In this document: positions 24,890-34,413 of the stretch, piece after piece | How positions within the stretch are numbered: position 1 is the first letter of the stretch | Layout of the letters: every line of letters begins with the position of its first letter | NCBI GenBank assembly: GCA_030065985.1 | Contig: JASJCM010000004.1 | Span: forward strand, 1 to 64,000 | Direction: 5' to 3' | Source: Woeseiaceae bacterium | GTDB taxonomy: Bacteria > Pseudomonadota > Gammaproteobacteria > Steroidobacterales > Woeseiaceae | DNA length: 64,000 nt | Program-made: the position numbers and the translations under genes | Notes under the pieces: generated by a model | Told to the model about the DNA's origin: nothing | The model's input: the letters and a program-made list of their open reading frames with translations, nothing else | Database searches by the model: none

Positions 24890-27064
24890 ATGGACGTCAC
24901 ACCGATCCTCGAAAACCTCAATGACGCTCAGCGTCAGGCGGTAACCGCGCCCGCTGAACCGACGCTCGTCATTGCGGGCGCCGGCAGCGGCAAGACGCGC
25001 GTGCTCGTGCACCGGGCCGCATGGCTCATCGACGTCGAGGGCGTCTCTCCACATGGCCTGCTGGCCGTCACGTTCACGAACAAGGCTGCGGCCCAGATGC
25101 GGTCTCGCATCGAGAGTCTGCTTGATGTGCCGGTGCAGCACCTCTGGATAGGCACGTTCCATGGCCTTGCGCATCGCATGCTGCGGCGTCACTGGCGCGA
25201 GGCCAGGCTGCCGCAGAACTTTCAGATTATCGACTCGGACGATCAGCTGCGCCTGCTGAAACGTCTGCTCAAGAATCTCGAGATCGATGATGGGCTTGTT
25301 CCACCCAAGACGGTCCAATGGTTCATCAATGCGCAGAAAGACGAGGGCCTTAGGCCGCAGCACCTCGACAACGAAGGTGATGAAGAGCGGCAAAGGATGA
25401 TCTCCCTGTACCAGTCTTACGAGGAGGTCTGCGAGCGCGGCGGCCTCGTGGACTTTGCCGAGCTGTTGCTGCGCGCGCATGAGTTGCTGCGCGACAACGA
25501 GGAGCTGCTCGGCCATTACCGGCGCCGTTTCCGGCACCTGCTCGTTGACGAGTTCCAGGACACTAACGCCATTCAGTACGCGTGGCTGCGCCTGCTCGCC
25601 GGCGGTGATGGCGTGCCGTTTGTCGTGGGCGACGACGACCAGTCAATCTATCGCTGGCGCGGCGCTCGCGTTGAGCACATCCTGCAGTTCCAGAAGGACT
25701 TCCCCGGCACGAACGTCGTCAAGCTCGAACAGAACTACCGGTCGACGTCGACGATCCTGAACGCCGCGAACGCCGTCATTGCCAATAACGGGTCGCGGCT
25801 TGGCAAGAACCTCTGGACCGAAGGCGCGGAAGGCGAACCCATAAAAGTCTATTCGGCCTATAACGAGCGCGATGAGGCGGACTTCGTCATCGGTCGACTG
25901 CGTGACTGGATTGACCACGGCAATCTCCGCTCCGATGCGGCCATCCTGTACCGCTCGAATGCTCAGTCCCGTGTGCTCGAGGAAGGCCTTATCAACGCCG
26001 GCATTCCGTATCGTGTCTACGGCGGCCTGCGCTTTTTCGAGCGCATGGAAATCAAGGACGCGCTCGCGTACCTGCGGTTGATTGCTCATCGTGACGACGA
26101 CTCGTCGTTCGAGCGCGTCGTTAACAAACCCACGCGGGGTATCGGCGCCCGGACGCTGGACATGATCCGGTCTTATGCTCGCGCCAACACCTGTTCGCTA
26201 TGGCGAGCCGCGGGCGCGATTGCGAGTGACGATCTCAACGGTCGCGCCGCGAACGCCGTAGCCGCATTCATGTCAATGATCGAACGCATGGCGCGCGAGG
26301 TTAATGGCCTGGATCTTCAGGACAAGGTCGACCATGTTATTCACCAGAGCGGCCTCGTCGAGTTCTTCAAGAAGGAAAAAGGCGAGAAGGGCGAGACCCG
26401 CGTCGAGAACCTGTTCGAACTCGTCAGCGCCGCAAAGGGCTTCGAGCCTGACCCGGCCAACGAAATGTCGCCGCTCGACGAGTTCCTGTCACACGCTGCC
26501 CTCGAAGCAGGCGAAGCGCAGGCCGATGCCTGGGAAGACTGTGTCCAGCTCATGACCATGCACTCGGCGAAGGGTCTCGAGTTTCCGCTCGTCTTCCTGT
26601 CTGGCATGGAGGACGGGCTGTTTCCGCATCAGCGCTCGATCAAGGACCCGCAGGGGCTCGAGGAGGAACGTCGTCTTTGCTACGTCGGCATCACGCGCGC
26701 CATGCAGACGCTGTACGTCACTCATGCCGAGCAGCGTCGCCTGCACGGGATGGACAATTTCTCGCAGCCCTCACGGTTCATTCGCGAGATTCCCGACGAG
26801 CACGTCGAGGAAATCAGGCCACGCGTGCAGGTGGCCAGGCCGTTGCGCTCAACCGGCCCGTCGCGACGACATTCCGGAACCGGTGCACTGCAGAACGAAT
26901 ATGGTGCGCACCTCGGACAAAGGGTGCGTCACCGCAAATACGGTGACGGCGTTATCACCAATTTCGAGGGCGAGGGCGCGCATGCCCGGGTCGAGGTGAA
27001 CTTCGAAACGGAAGGCACGAAAATGCTCATTATGAGCTATGCGAATCTGGAGCTTGTCTCGTAG
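24890..27064 (+). CDS. uvrD: DNA helicase II UvrD
   Basis: This 724-aa SF1A 3'-5' helicase acts in nucleotide excision and mismatch repair. It begins MDVTPILENLNDAQRQAV, very close to E. coli UvrD. Motifs in order are AGAGSGKT, TFTNKAAAQM, DEFQDTN, GDDDQSIYRWRGA, LEQNYRS, MTMHSAKGLEFPLVFLSG and LCYVGITRA. A C-terminal Tudor-like segment (QRVRHRKYGDGVI) matches the RNA-polymerase-binding end of UvrD. No LexA box is visible upstream, unlike E. coli. Confidence 0.96.
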   Translation: MDVTPILENLNDAQRQAVTAPAEPTLVIAGAGSGKTRVLVHRAAWLIDVEGVSPHGLLAVTFTNKAAAQMRSRIESLLDVPVQHLWIGTFHGLAHRMLRRHWREARLPQNFQIIDSDDQLRLLKRLLKNLEIDDGLVPPKTVQWFINAQKDEGLRPQHLDNEGDEERQRMISLYQSYEEVCERGGLVDFAELLLRAHELLRDNEELLGHYRRRFRHLLVDEFQDTNAIQYAWLRLLAGGDGVPFVVGDDDQSIYRWRGARVEHILQFQKDFPGTNVVKLEQNYRSTSTILNAANAVIANNGSRLGKNLWTEGAEGEPIKVYSAYNERDEADFVIGRLRDWIDHGNLRSDAAILYRSNAQSRVLEEGLINAGIPYRVYGGLRFFERMEIKDALAYLRLIAHRDDDSSFERVVNKPTRGIGARTLDMIRSYARANTCSLWRAAGAIASDDLNGRAANAVAAFMSMIERMAREVNGLDLQDKVDHVIHQSGLVEFFKKEKGEKGETRVENLFELVSAAKGFEPDPANEMSPLDEFLSHAALEAGEAQADAWEDCVQLMTMHSAKGLEFPLVFLSGMEDGLFPHQRSIKDPQGLEEERRLCYVGITRAMQTLYVTHAEQRRLHGMDNFSQPSRFIREIPDEHVEEIRPRVQVARPLRSTGPSRRHSGTGALQNEYGAHLGQRVRHRKYGDGVITNFEGEGAHARVEVNFETEGTKMLIMSYANLELVS

Positions 27065-27170
27065 AACTGCGTGAGCCGCGTTCTGTGTCACTGCGCGTCC
27101 TTCGAGGCGCGGCACGCGTTCAATACCGGTGGTTATTGGCAAGTGGCGCAACAAAGGAGGACGCGCAGTG

Positions 27171-27329
27171 ATGCAGAACCCACACGGGAAGCGACTGGTC
27201 GAGCGCATTACTTTGTCGCTCGTCGCTCGAGTGGGACGACCACGCTTCGCTCCTCGCTTCGCGTACATCGCTCGACCAGTCAGCTTCGCGGCCACGAATT
27301 TCTACGAGACAAGCTCCACACTGATGTAA
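27171..27329 (+). CDS. Possible small basic protein (52 aa)
   Basis: A perfect AGGAGG (27155-27160) lies 10 bases before an ATG (7 before an in-frame GTG) that opens a 52-codon frame. The product is rich in Arg (e.g. GKRLVERITLSL, VGRPRFAPRF) and has no recognised family. Its sequence overlaps an inverted repeat, so the frame may be accidental. Confidence 0.25.
   Translation: MQNPHGKRLVERITLSLVARVGRPRFAPRFAYIARPVSFAATNFYETSSTLM
27193..27281. repeat. 13-bp inverted repeat with a 63-base loop
   Basis: GACTGGTCGAGCG (27193-27205) and CGCTCGACCAGTC (27269-27281) are exact reverse complements. They could pair in RNA or mark the ends of a decayed element. Confidence 0.6.
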
Positions 27330-27387
27330 ACTACTGATCCTGACGCAGCAGGGTATGCGGCGCCTTTAAAAGGGCACGTCAACAACA

Positions 27388-28764
27388 ATGAAAATTCTCA
27401 TTCTCGGCGCAGGTCAGGTCGGCTCATCCGCCGCTTATCATCTGTCACGTGAGGAAGCCAACGAGGTCACTGTCGTCGATCGCCGGCCCGATGTTCTTCG
27501 CGAGCTGCAGGACCGTCTCGATATTCGCACCGTCGTCGGCCACGCCGCGTATCCCGAGGTACTCGAGCGCGCCGGCGCCTCCGATGCCGATATCGTCGTC
27601 GCGCTAACCGACTCTGACGAGACCAACATGGTGGCCTGCCAGGTTGCGTACACACAGTTCCGCACGCCGACGAAGATCGCGCGTATTCGCTCCGCCGAGT
27701 ACATGAACGCGAACAAGCTGTTCACGCAGGACGCGATTCCAATTGACGTGCGCATCAGCCCCGAGCAGCTCGTCTGCAGCTTCGTCGAACAACTCATTCT
27801 CTATCCGGGCTCAACGCAGGTCCTCGACTTTGCCAACGGCCGCGTCCGCCTTGTCGGCGTGAAGGCGGACCGCGACGGCCTGCTCGTCGGTCAGCGCATC
27901 GCGACGCTAAAGGACCACATCCCGAATACCGAGGCCCGTATCGCGGCAATTTACCGACAGGGTAAAGCGATGCTTCCCGACGGCGATACGGTCATTCAGG
28001 AAGGCGACGAGGTGTTCTTCATCGCCGACCGCAAAGACATCCGCGTGTTCATGAGTGAGATGCGACGACTCGAGGATCCGGTGCGTCGCGTCGTCATCGC
28101 GGGTGGCGGCAACATCGGCATGCGCCTCGCGAAAGCGCTCGAACAGACCAACCAGGTCAAGATTATCGAACACAGCCAGCAGCGCGCCCGCTATATCTCC
28201 GAGCAGCTCAACAAGGCGATTGTGCTCGTCGGCGATGCGGCCGATGAAGAGCTGTTGCTCGAAGAGAACATCGACAATGTCGACGTCTTCTGCGCGCTGA
28301 CAAACTCCGAAGAGGCCAACATCCTGAGCTCGATGCTCTCGAAGCGGCTTGGCGCTCACAAGGTCATGGCGCTGATCAATCGTGCCGCGTACGTCGACCT
28401 CGTCGAGGCGGGCACAATCGACATCGCTATCTCTCCGCAGCAGGTGACCATTGGCTCTCTACTCGCGCACGTGCGACGTGGCGATGTTGTCAGGGTGCAT
28501 TCGCTGCGACGCGGCGCCGCCGAGGCGATGGAAGCCATCGCGCACGGTACCGAGGAAAACTCCCAGGTAGTCGGGCGTGCGATTGAAGACATCGAGTTGC
28601 CGAAGGGCACGGCAATCGTCGCGATCGTCCGTGACGACAAGGTCATGATTGCGCATCATGACACGGTCATCGAGGCCGACGACCACGTCATCATGTTCAT
28701 GACCGATCGACGCAAGATCGAGCGGCTCGAAAGCCTGTTCCAGGTCGACGTTTCCTTTGTCTAG
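27388..28764 (+). CDS. trkA: Trk potassium uptake regulatory protein TrkA
   Basis: This 458-aa cytoplasmic protein gates the Trk K+ channel. It contains two RCK repeats: the first NAD-binding fold begins MKILILGAGQVGSSAAYHL, and the second lies near residue 233 (VVIAGGGNIGMRLAKALEQ). Each is followed by a TrkA-C domain. It is directly followed by trkH with no gap, so the channel and regulator are made together. Confidence 0.96.
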   Translation: MKILILGAGQVGSSAAYHLSREEANEVTVVDRRPDVLRELQDRLDIRTVVGHAAYPEVLERAGASDADIVVALTDSDETNMVACQVAYTQFRTPTKIARIRSAEYMNANKLFTQDAIPIDVRISPEQLVCSFVEQLILYPGSTQVLDFANGRVRLVGVKADRDGLLVGQRIATLKDHIPNTEARIAAIYRQGKAMLPDGDTVIQEGDEVFFIADRKDIRVFMSEMRRLEDPVRRVVIAGGGNIGMRLAKALEQTNQVKIIEHSQQRARYISEQLNKAIVLVGDAADEELLLEENIDNVDVFCALTNSEEANILSSMLSKRLGAHKVMALINRAAYVDLVEAGTIDIAISPQQVTIGSLLAHVRRGDVVRVHSLRRGAAEAMEAIAHGTEENSQVVGRAIEDIELPKGTAIVAIVRDDKVMIAHHDTVIEADDHVIMFMTDRRKIERLESLFQVDVSFV

Positions 28765-30219
28765 ATGAACCTGGCCGTCGTACAACGCATTCTCGGGCTG
28801 CTGCTGATGATGTTCAGCCTGACGATGCTGCCGCCGATCCTGTTCAGCGTTTACTACAACGATCATTCCTGGCTGCCCTTCGTCGAAGGGTTTGGTATCA
28901 CGCTGGCAGCGGGCCTGCTCCTCTGGTTGCCGGTACACCGGGTTCGGAAGGAACTGCGGCTGCGCGACGGCTTCCTCGTCGTCGCCGCGTTCTGGACGGT
29001 TCTCGGCACGGCCGGCGCCGCGCCATTTTTCTTTGCAGACGAGGTGCTGTCGCTGACCTTCACGGACGCGGTCTTCGAGTCGATGTCCGGGCTGACGACG
29101 ACGGGCGCCACGGTGCTGACCGGCCTCGACGATCTGCCTGTATCAATCCTCTATTACCGCCAGCAGCTGCAGTGGCTCGGCGGCATGGGCATCATCGTCC
29201 TCGCTGTCGCCGTCCTGCCGATGCTCGGTGTCGGCGGTATGCAGCTGTATCGCGCCGAGGCGCCAGGGCCCGTCAAGGACACGAAGCTGACGCCGCGTAT
29301 CACCGAGACCGCAAAGGCCCTCTGGTACGTCTACCTGGCGTTCACGATATCCTGCATGATCGGTTACCGTATCGCGGGCATGGGCTGGTTCGATGCGCTG
29401 TGCCACGCCTTTTCGACGGTTGCGATCGGCGGCTTCTCGACGCATGACGCAAGCATCGCGTATTTCGACAGCGCGGCAGTCGATTTCATTGCTGTATTCT
29501 TCATGTTCGTTGCGGGCATCAACTTCTCGCTGCATTTCTTCGCGTGGCGCTACGTATCCATCAAGCACTATTTCCAGGACCCGGAGTTCCGCGCCTACAC
29601 GTTCATTCTCATAGCACTATCTGCTGTCGTCATCGGCTCACTGTTCTTGTACCGCGGTTTCGATGACCCCTACGGGACCTTCCGTGACGGTTTGTTCCAG
29701 TCTGTGTCGATCGGCACGACGACCGGGTTTACGACCGAGAACTTCGCACTGTGGCCTGCGGCGCTACCTGCACTGCTGATCTTCTCGAGTTTCATTGGTG
29801 GGTCCGCCGGGTCGACGGCAGGCGGTATCAAGGTCATCCGCTGGTTGCTTGTCTACAAGCAGGGCGTCCGCGAGATCGTACGCCTCGTGCACCCGAGCGC
29901 CGAAATTCCGGTCAAGCTGGGTAACAAGGGAGTACCGTATCGCGTCGTCGACGCCGTGTGGGGTTTCTTCTCGGTGTACATCATTATCTTCGGCGTGATG
30001 TTGCTGGCCATGATGTCGACCGGCCTTGACCAGGTGACCGCATTCTCGGCGGTCGCTGCGACGCTCAACAACCTCGGTCCCGGACTCGGCGACGTTGCAT
30101 CTGGCTTCATGTCGTTGAGTGATACCGCCAAGTGGATCTCGGTGGCGGGCATGCTGCTCGGTCGCCTCGAGATCTTTACGCTGCTCGTTTTGATCACGCC
30201 GACGTTCTGGCGTACCTGA
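28765..30219 (+). CDS. trkH: Trk potassium uptake channel TrkH
   Basis: This 484-aa membrane protein has the four repeated M1-P-M2 units of the Trk/Ktr superfamily. Selectivity-loop segments are visible at SGLTTTGATVL, FSTVAIGGFSTHD, SIGTTTGFTTENF and AATLNNLGPGLG. Its ATG immediately follows the trkA stop. K+ uptake would be driven by the proton or sodium gradient and gated by nucleotide-bound TrkA. Confidence 0.96.
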   Translation: MNLAVVQRILGLLLMMFSLTMLPPILFSVYYNDHSWLPFVEGFGITLAAGLLLWLPVHRVRKELRLRDGFLVVAAFWTVLGTAGAAPFFFADEVLSLTFTDAVFESMSGLTTTGATVLTGLDDLPVSILYYRQQLQWLGGMGIIVLAVAVLPMLGVGGMQLYRAEAPGPVKDTKLTPRITETAKALWYVYLAFTISCMIGYRIAGMGWFDALCHAFSTVAIGGFSTHDASIAYFDSAAVDFIAVFFMFVAGINFSLHFFAWRYVSIKHYFQDPEFRAYTFILIALSAVVIGSLFLYRGFDDPYGTFRDGLFQSVSIGTTTGFTTENFALWPAALPALLIFSSFIGGSAGSTAGGIKVIRWLLVYKQGVREIVRLVHPSAEIPVKLGNKGVPYRVVDAVWGFFSVYIIIFGVMLLAMMSTGLDQVTAFSAVAATLNNLGPGLGDVASGFMSLSDTAKWISVAGMLLGRLEIFTLLVLITPTFWRT

Positions 30220-30222
30220 TCA

Positions 30223-30732
30223 GTGGGTGGCGACAAGGACACCAATGCGTTAGATCGCATAAGTGCCGTTACAGGCAGAGCGGCAGCATGGCTGACGCTG
30301 TTTATGGTCGTCGTCACCTTTGTCGTCGTAGTCATGCGCAAGCTGTTCGACATCGGCTTCATCTGGGTGCAGGAATCCGTCGTATGGATGCACGCGGTCG
30401 TGTTCATGCTCGGTGCGGCCTATACGCTACGCAACGAAGAACATGTGCGCGTCGATGTCTTCTACCGGACGATGAGCCCGCAGCGTCGCGCCTGGGTCGA
30501 CCTTATCGGCGTCGTGCTCTTTCTGTTGCCGGTTTGCCTGTTCCTCGGTTGGAAATCGTTTGATTTCGTCACTCAATCATGGAGTATTCGCGAGGCATCA
30601 CGCGAGTCCGGTGGCCTGCCTTACCCGCTTGTCCCGATGCTCAAGTCGGTGATACTCCTGATGCCGATTGCTGTGGCGCTGCAGGGTGTGTCCCTGTTCC
30701 TGCGCTCACTGCGCGCGATTCGGGGCCGTTAG
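30223..30732 (+). CDS. dctQ: TRAP transporter small permease DctQ
   Basis: This 169-aa protein has four hydrophobic helices and the DctQ block VVMRKLFDIGFIWVQESVVWMHAVVF. It forms the small membrane subunit of a secondary, binding-protein-dependent transporter. The GTG start is three bases after the trkH stop, so it is probably read from the trkAH transcript. Its large subunit follows after two bases. Confidence 0.9.
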   Translation: MGGDKDTNALDRISAVTGRAAAWLTLFMVVVTFVVVVMRKLFDIGFIWVQESVVWMHAVVFMLGAAYTLRNEEHVRVDVFYRTMSPQRRAWVDLIGVVLFLLPVCLFLGWKSFDFVTQSWSIREASRESGGLPYPLVPMLKSVILLMPIAVALQGVSLFLRSLRAIRGR

Positions 30733-30734
30733 CC

Positions 30735-32108
30735 ATGGAATGGATCGCCGCCTTACTGTTTGTCACCGTGATCCTGGTTTTGCTGGCCGGGTTCCCGGTC
30801 GCCTTTACGCTTGGCGGCACAGCGCTCATCTTTGCCGGCATCGGCACCATGTCCGGAACGTTCAGCGAGGCTTTGCTCCTCGGGCTGCCAAACCGCGTGT
30901 TTGGCATCATGACGAATGAGACGCTCGTCGCTGTCCCACTGTTCGTTTTTATGGGCGTCACGCTGGAACGCGCGCGCATCGCGGAGGATCTGCTCGAGAC
31001 ATTAAGCAGCCTGTTCGGCTCTCTGCGCGGGGGGCTTGGCATTTCGGTCACGCTCGTGGGCATGTTGCTGGCGGCAAGCACGGGCATTGTCGGCGCGACA
31101 GTCGTGACGATGGGCCTGCTGTCGTTGCCAACGATGCTGAAACGGGGTTATGCCCCGGAGGTCGCTACCGGCACCATTTGCGCGTCGGGTACCTTGGGAC
31201 AGATCATCCCGCCATCGATCGTGCTGGTCATGCTCGGCGATGTGATGACCACGGCGTATCAGCAGGCTCAGCTTGAGATGGGTATCTTCTCGCCGAAGAC
31301 CGTGTCCGTCGGAGACTTGTTTGCCGGCGCGCTTATTCCAGGATTGCTACTTGTCGCGCTCTACGTGCTCTACATCCTCGGCATGGCGCTGTTCAAGCCA
31401 GTATCCATGCCGGCGCATACGGCCGACGAGGGCGAGTCGGTCACGCTGCTCCGCGTGTTCCGAGCAATTGCGCCGCCGTTGATCCTGATCTTCGCGGTGC
31501 TCGGTTCGATCCTGACCGGGCTGGCTACACCCACTGAGGCGGCAGGCGTCGGCGGCATGGGCGCACTGTTGCTCGCAATCGCTCGACGGGAACTCGATCT
31601 CGAGCGGCTGCGGGACATCATGCGATCGACGCTGAGCATCAGCAGCATGGTGTTCATGATCCTGATCGGCGCCTCGATTTTCTCGCTCGTATTCCGCGGC
31701 TACGGCGGCGACGATGGTGTACACGCAGTGCTCGACGCGCTGCCCGGTGGCGTCGTGGGCGCAGTCATTGTCGTAATGCTCGTGATGTTCCTGCTCGGCT
31801 TCGTTCTCGACTTCATCGAGATTACGTTCGTCGTCGTGCCGATCGTCGGTCCTGTGCTGCTCGCGATGGGCCTTGACCCGGTATGGCTCGGCATCATGAT
31901 CGCGATCAATTTGCAGACATCGTTCCTGACGCCACCGTTTGGTTTCGCGCTGTTCTATCTGCGCGGTGTGGCGCCCCCTGAAGTCACTACGGCACAGATC
32001 TACAGGGGCGCGATACCCTTCGTGGCGATCCAGGTATTTGCGCTGCTACTGATTGCTGCATTCCCCGATCTCGTCACGTGGCTACCTGAACAGATCTACA
32101 GCAACTAG
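30735..32108 (+). CDS. dctM: TRAP transporter large permease DctM
   Basis: This 457-aa protein has about 12 helices and the family motifs GTICASGTLGQIIPPSIVLVMLGD and LQTSFLTPPFGFALFYLRGVAP. The sequence is of the mannitol/chloroaromatic-like subgroup that pairs with TakP-type binding proteins. The frame opens earlier within dctQ, but the ATG at 30735 starts at the first helix. The matching binding protein gene lies 6 kb away at 38401-39507 on the other strand. Confidence 0.93.
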   Translation: MEWIAALLFVTVILVLLAGFPVAFTLGGTALIFAGIGTMSGTFSEALLLGLPNRVFGIMTNETLVAVPLFVFMGVTLERARIAEDLLETLSSLFGSLRGGLGISVTLVGMLLAASTGIVGATVVTMGLLSLPTMLKRGYAPEVATGTICASGTLGQIIPPSIVLVMLGDVMTTAYQQAQLEMGIFSPKTVSVGDLFAGALIPGLLLVALYVLYILGMALFKPVSMPAHTADEGESVTLLRVFRAIAPPLILIFAVLGSILTGLATPTEAAGVGGMGALLLAIARRELDLERLRDIMRSTLSISSMVFMILIGASIFSLVFRGYGGDDGVHAVLDALPGGVVGAVIVVMLVMFLLGFVLDFIEITFVVVPIVGPVLLAMGLDPVWLGIMIAINLQTSFLTPPFGFALFYLRGVAPPEVTTAQIYRGAIPFVAIQVFALLLIAAFPDLVTWLPEQIYSN

Positions 32109-32170
32109 AGTTGTAGTTATGAGCTTTCGAGCCGTTGAAGAAGCGCGCAGTGAAGTGTTCGACCGGACGG

Positions 32171-33496
32171 TTACGATTCGCTGTAAACCGAACTGACTGC
32201 GTCGGCGAGTTTGCCGACGAGTTCCTGCTCGTGGTTCTCGTCAATGATGTACGGCGGCGCCAGCAGAACATGGTCGCCAATGCGGCCATCGACGGTGCCG
32301 CCCATCCCATAGACCATCAAACCACGCTGCATCGCCGCCTTCTGCACCCGATTGTGGTATTTGCCGTCGGGGTCCAGAGGCGCTTTGGTTTCACGGTCGG
32401 CAACAAACTCGACGCCAATGAACAGGCCGCGGCCACGGACGTCCCCGACATTCGGGTGTGAAGCAAACGCATCCTGCAATCCGCCCAGCAGCGATGCGCC
32501 CCGGACCCCGACATTTTCCAGGAGGCTCTGTTCTTCAATGACCGACAGCGTTGCGAGGGATGCGGCCACGGCGGTGGCGTGTCCCATGAACGTGTGACCG
32601 TGCTGGAAAAAGCCGCTGCCGTTGCGAATGGTTTCGGTGATCTCGCCACGGCAGAGTAACGCGCCAACAGGCTGATAGCCGGCTGCGAGCCCTTTCGCCA
32701 TGCAGACGATGTCCGGCACGATATCTTCCTGCTCATAGGCCATCATGGTGCCGGTGCGACCCGTGCCGCACATGACCTCGTCGAGGATCAGGTGAATGCC
32801 GTATTTATCGCAAATCTCTCTAACGCGCTTGAAATAGCCAGGGACGGCCACGACGGCTCCTGCCGTAGCGCCGACAACGGTTTCGGCGACGAAGGCCGCA
32901 ACGCGATGCGGGCCCAGTGCCTCGACCTTGGCCTCAAGTTCGTTCGCAACCCGCTGGCCGTAATCAGTAACGCTTTCATCGTCGCTTCGCTCGCGGTACT
33001 CGTAGCAAGGCGCAATGTGATGACCATCGACGAGTATTGGTCCGAATTTCTCACGACGCCATTCATTGCCGCCCGTCGCCAGTGCACCGAGCGTATTGCC
33101 GTGATAACTCTGGCGCCGGGCGATATACAGGTGGCGATCCGGCTGGCCGGCTTCGACGAAATACTGCCGAGAAAGCTTGAGTGCCGCTTCGGTGGCCTCG
33201 GAACCACCGCTTAGCAACAGGACTTTGTTCATGCCCGGCGCGGCCGCGACCATCTTGTCGGCGAGCGCTTCCATGACGTCGGTTGTGAAGAACGACGTGT
33301 GCGCATACGGCAGCGTGCCAACCTGCGAACGAATCGCTTCGATAACGGCGGGATGACTGTGGCCGAGGCAGGACACGGCAGCACCGCCGCAGCCATCGAG
33401 GTAGCGGTTGCCGTCGGCATCGACAACGTAGACGCCATCGCCCTGCGCTGCCCGGGACGGTGCTTGCAGGAGGCTTCGATGCAGAACATGACTCAT
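32171..33496 (-). CDS. Class III PLP-dependent aminotransferase
   Basis: This 441-aa enzyme transfers amino groups with pyridoxal phosphate. Family blocks are GNRYLDGCGGAAVSCLGHSHP, LLSGGSEATEAALKLSRQY, HLILDEVMCGTGRTGTM and the PLP lysine in CMAKGLAAGYQPVGALL. The length and motifs fit the aspartate aminotransferase-family/omega-transaminase group. The ATG at 33496 follows the regulator gene by four bases; the longer frame adds 18 unconserved residues. Its neighbours suggest catabolism of an imported amino compound, but the substrate is unknown. Confidence 0.9.
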   Translation of the reverse strand: MSHVLHRSLLQAPSRAAQGDGVYVVDADGNRYLDGCGGAAVSCLGHSHPAVIEAIRSQVGTLPYAHTSFFTTDVMEALADKMVAAAPGMNKVLLLSGGSEATEAALKLSRQYFVEAGQPDRHLYIARRQSYHGNTLGALATGGNEWRREKFGPILVDGHHIAPCYEYRERSDDESVTDYGQRVANELEAKVEALGPHRVAAFVAETVVGATAGAVVAVPGYFKRVREICDKYGIHLILDEVMCGTGRTGTMMAYEQEDIVPDIVCMAKGLAAGYQPVGALLCRGEITETIRNGSGFFQHGHTFMGHATAVAASLATLSVIEEQSLLENVGVRGASLLGGLQDAFASHPNVGDVRGRGLFIGVEFVADRETKAPLDPDGKYHNRVQKAAMQRGLMVYGMGGTVDGRIGDHVLLAPPYIIDENHEQELVGKLADAVSSVYSES

Positions 33497-33500
33497 TGCT

Positions 33501-34367
33501 TCACCAGTACGCGCTGACTTTGGACAGTTGCTTTTCGGCTTCCCTCGCAATCTTGACGGCGTCGCCGCCCTTCTTCGCGACCAGCAGTGTTATCAGGGCT
33601 TGCGTAACGGCGAGTGCGCCGGTGAACGAATGATAAAAAGACGCCGACTTGTTCTGCGTGATGATGGTGTGGCCGGCCGCATGCGCCGCCGGGGACACGA
33701 CGCTGTCGGTAACCGCGACGATCTTCGCGCCGGCCTCGGCCGCGTAGTCAACGGCGTCGATCGTCAACTGCGTGTATGGCGGAAACGAGATGACGAGCAG
33801 GCTGTCGTTCGCGCCAATCCCACGAAGCTGGTCCGCAAAAATGCCGGCGTGTGTGTCTATCAGCCTGCAATTTTCCTGGAACAGCTGATAGGCGTAGTGG
33901 AAGAGGAACGCCGGCGCGTACGCGCCACGCAGGCCGAGCACATAGACTCGGCGACTGCCGTGCAGTGCCTCCGCGGCAGCTTCGATTGCAGCCTGGTTCT
34001 CGTCAGAAAGCGTCCGCTCGATATTCTCGAGCTCCTGCCGGCGCAGGTCCATAAACAGTGAACCCGTGTCGTCGGCGCCTCGTCGCTGCAGATCCTCAAC
34101 GCGCGAGGAGAACTTTGGTTCGATCTTTCGCAATCGCTGGCGAAAAGGCTCGCGGAGAGACTCGTATTCCTCGAAACCGAGGGTCTTCGACAGTCGGCTG
34201 ACAGTGGCTGGCTTGACCCCCGCCTCTTTGGCCACCTTGCGCATCGAGTTGAGCCCCACCTCCTCGGGGTGCTCGACCATGAACTTGGCGGCCTTCTGCA
34301 GCTCGGGAGTCAGGTCGGAAAATGACTCGATGAGCAGGCGAATTGTTTCTGGATACGGGCGTTGCAT
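33501..34367 (-). CDS. MurR/RpiR family transcriptional regulator
   Basis: This 288-aa protein has an N-terminal HTH of the RpiR type (LNSMRKVAKEAGVKPATVSRLSKTLGFEEYESLREPFRQ) and a C-terminal SIS domain (about residues 125-270, RRVYVLGLRGAYAPAF and LLVISFPPYTQLTIDAV). SIS domains usually bind a phosphosugar or related ligand, but RpiR proteins near amino-acid genes exist. It probably regulates the aminotransferase (four bases downstream) and the divergent TonB receptor. Two direct repeats upstream are candidate binding sites. Confidence 0.93.
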   Translation of the reverse strand: MQRPYPETIRLLIESFSDLTPELQKAAKFMVEHPEEVGLNSMRKVAKEAGVKPATVSRLSKTLGFEEYESLREPFRQRLRKIEPKFSSRVEDLQRRGADDTGSLFMDLRRQELENIERTLSDENQAAIEAAAEALHGSRRVYVLGLRGAYAPAFLFHYAYQLFQENCRLIDTHAGIFADQLRGIGANDSLLVISFPPYTQLTIDAVDYAAEAGAKIVAVTDSVVSPAAHAAGHTIITQNKSASFYHSFTGALAVTQALITLLVAKKGGDAVKIAREAEKQLSKVSAYW

Positions 34368-34384
34368 CGTACTAATGAAACAGA

Positions 34385-34413
34385 TGAATCATGACGTCAC
34401 TATACTGAATCAT
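34385..34413. promoter_or_regulatory. Candidate operator: two TGAATCAT direct repeats
   Basis: TGAATCAT occurs at 34385-34392 and 34406-34413, exactly 21 bases apart (two helical turns). The pair lies 18-46 bases upstream of the regulator gene and 119-147 bases before the TonB receptor. A related TGAAACAG is at 34376. Binding by the RpiR-type regulator is inferred. Confidence 0.5.

Larger units (their letters stand above)
27065..27387. other. Intergenic region between uvrD and trkA
   Basis: This 323-base gap holds no conserved gene. It includes a perfect AGGAGG site followed by a short open frame, a 13-bp inverted repeat and many CGCTTCGC-like words. It may hold a small gene, a structured RNA or remnants, and presumably the trkA promoter. 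Confidence 0.5.
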
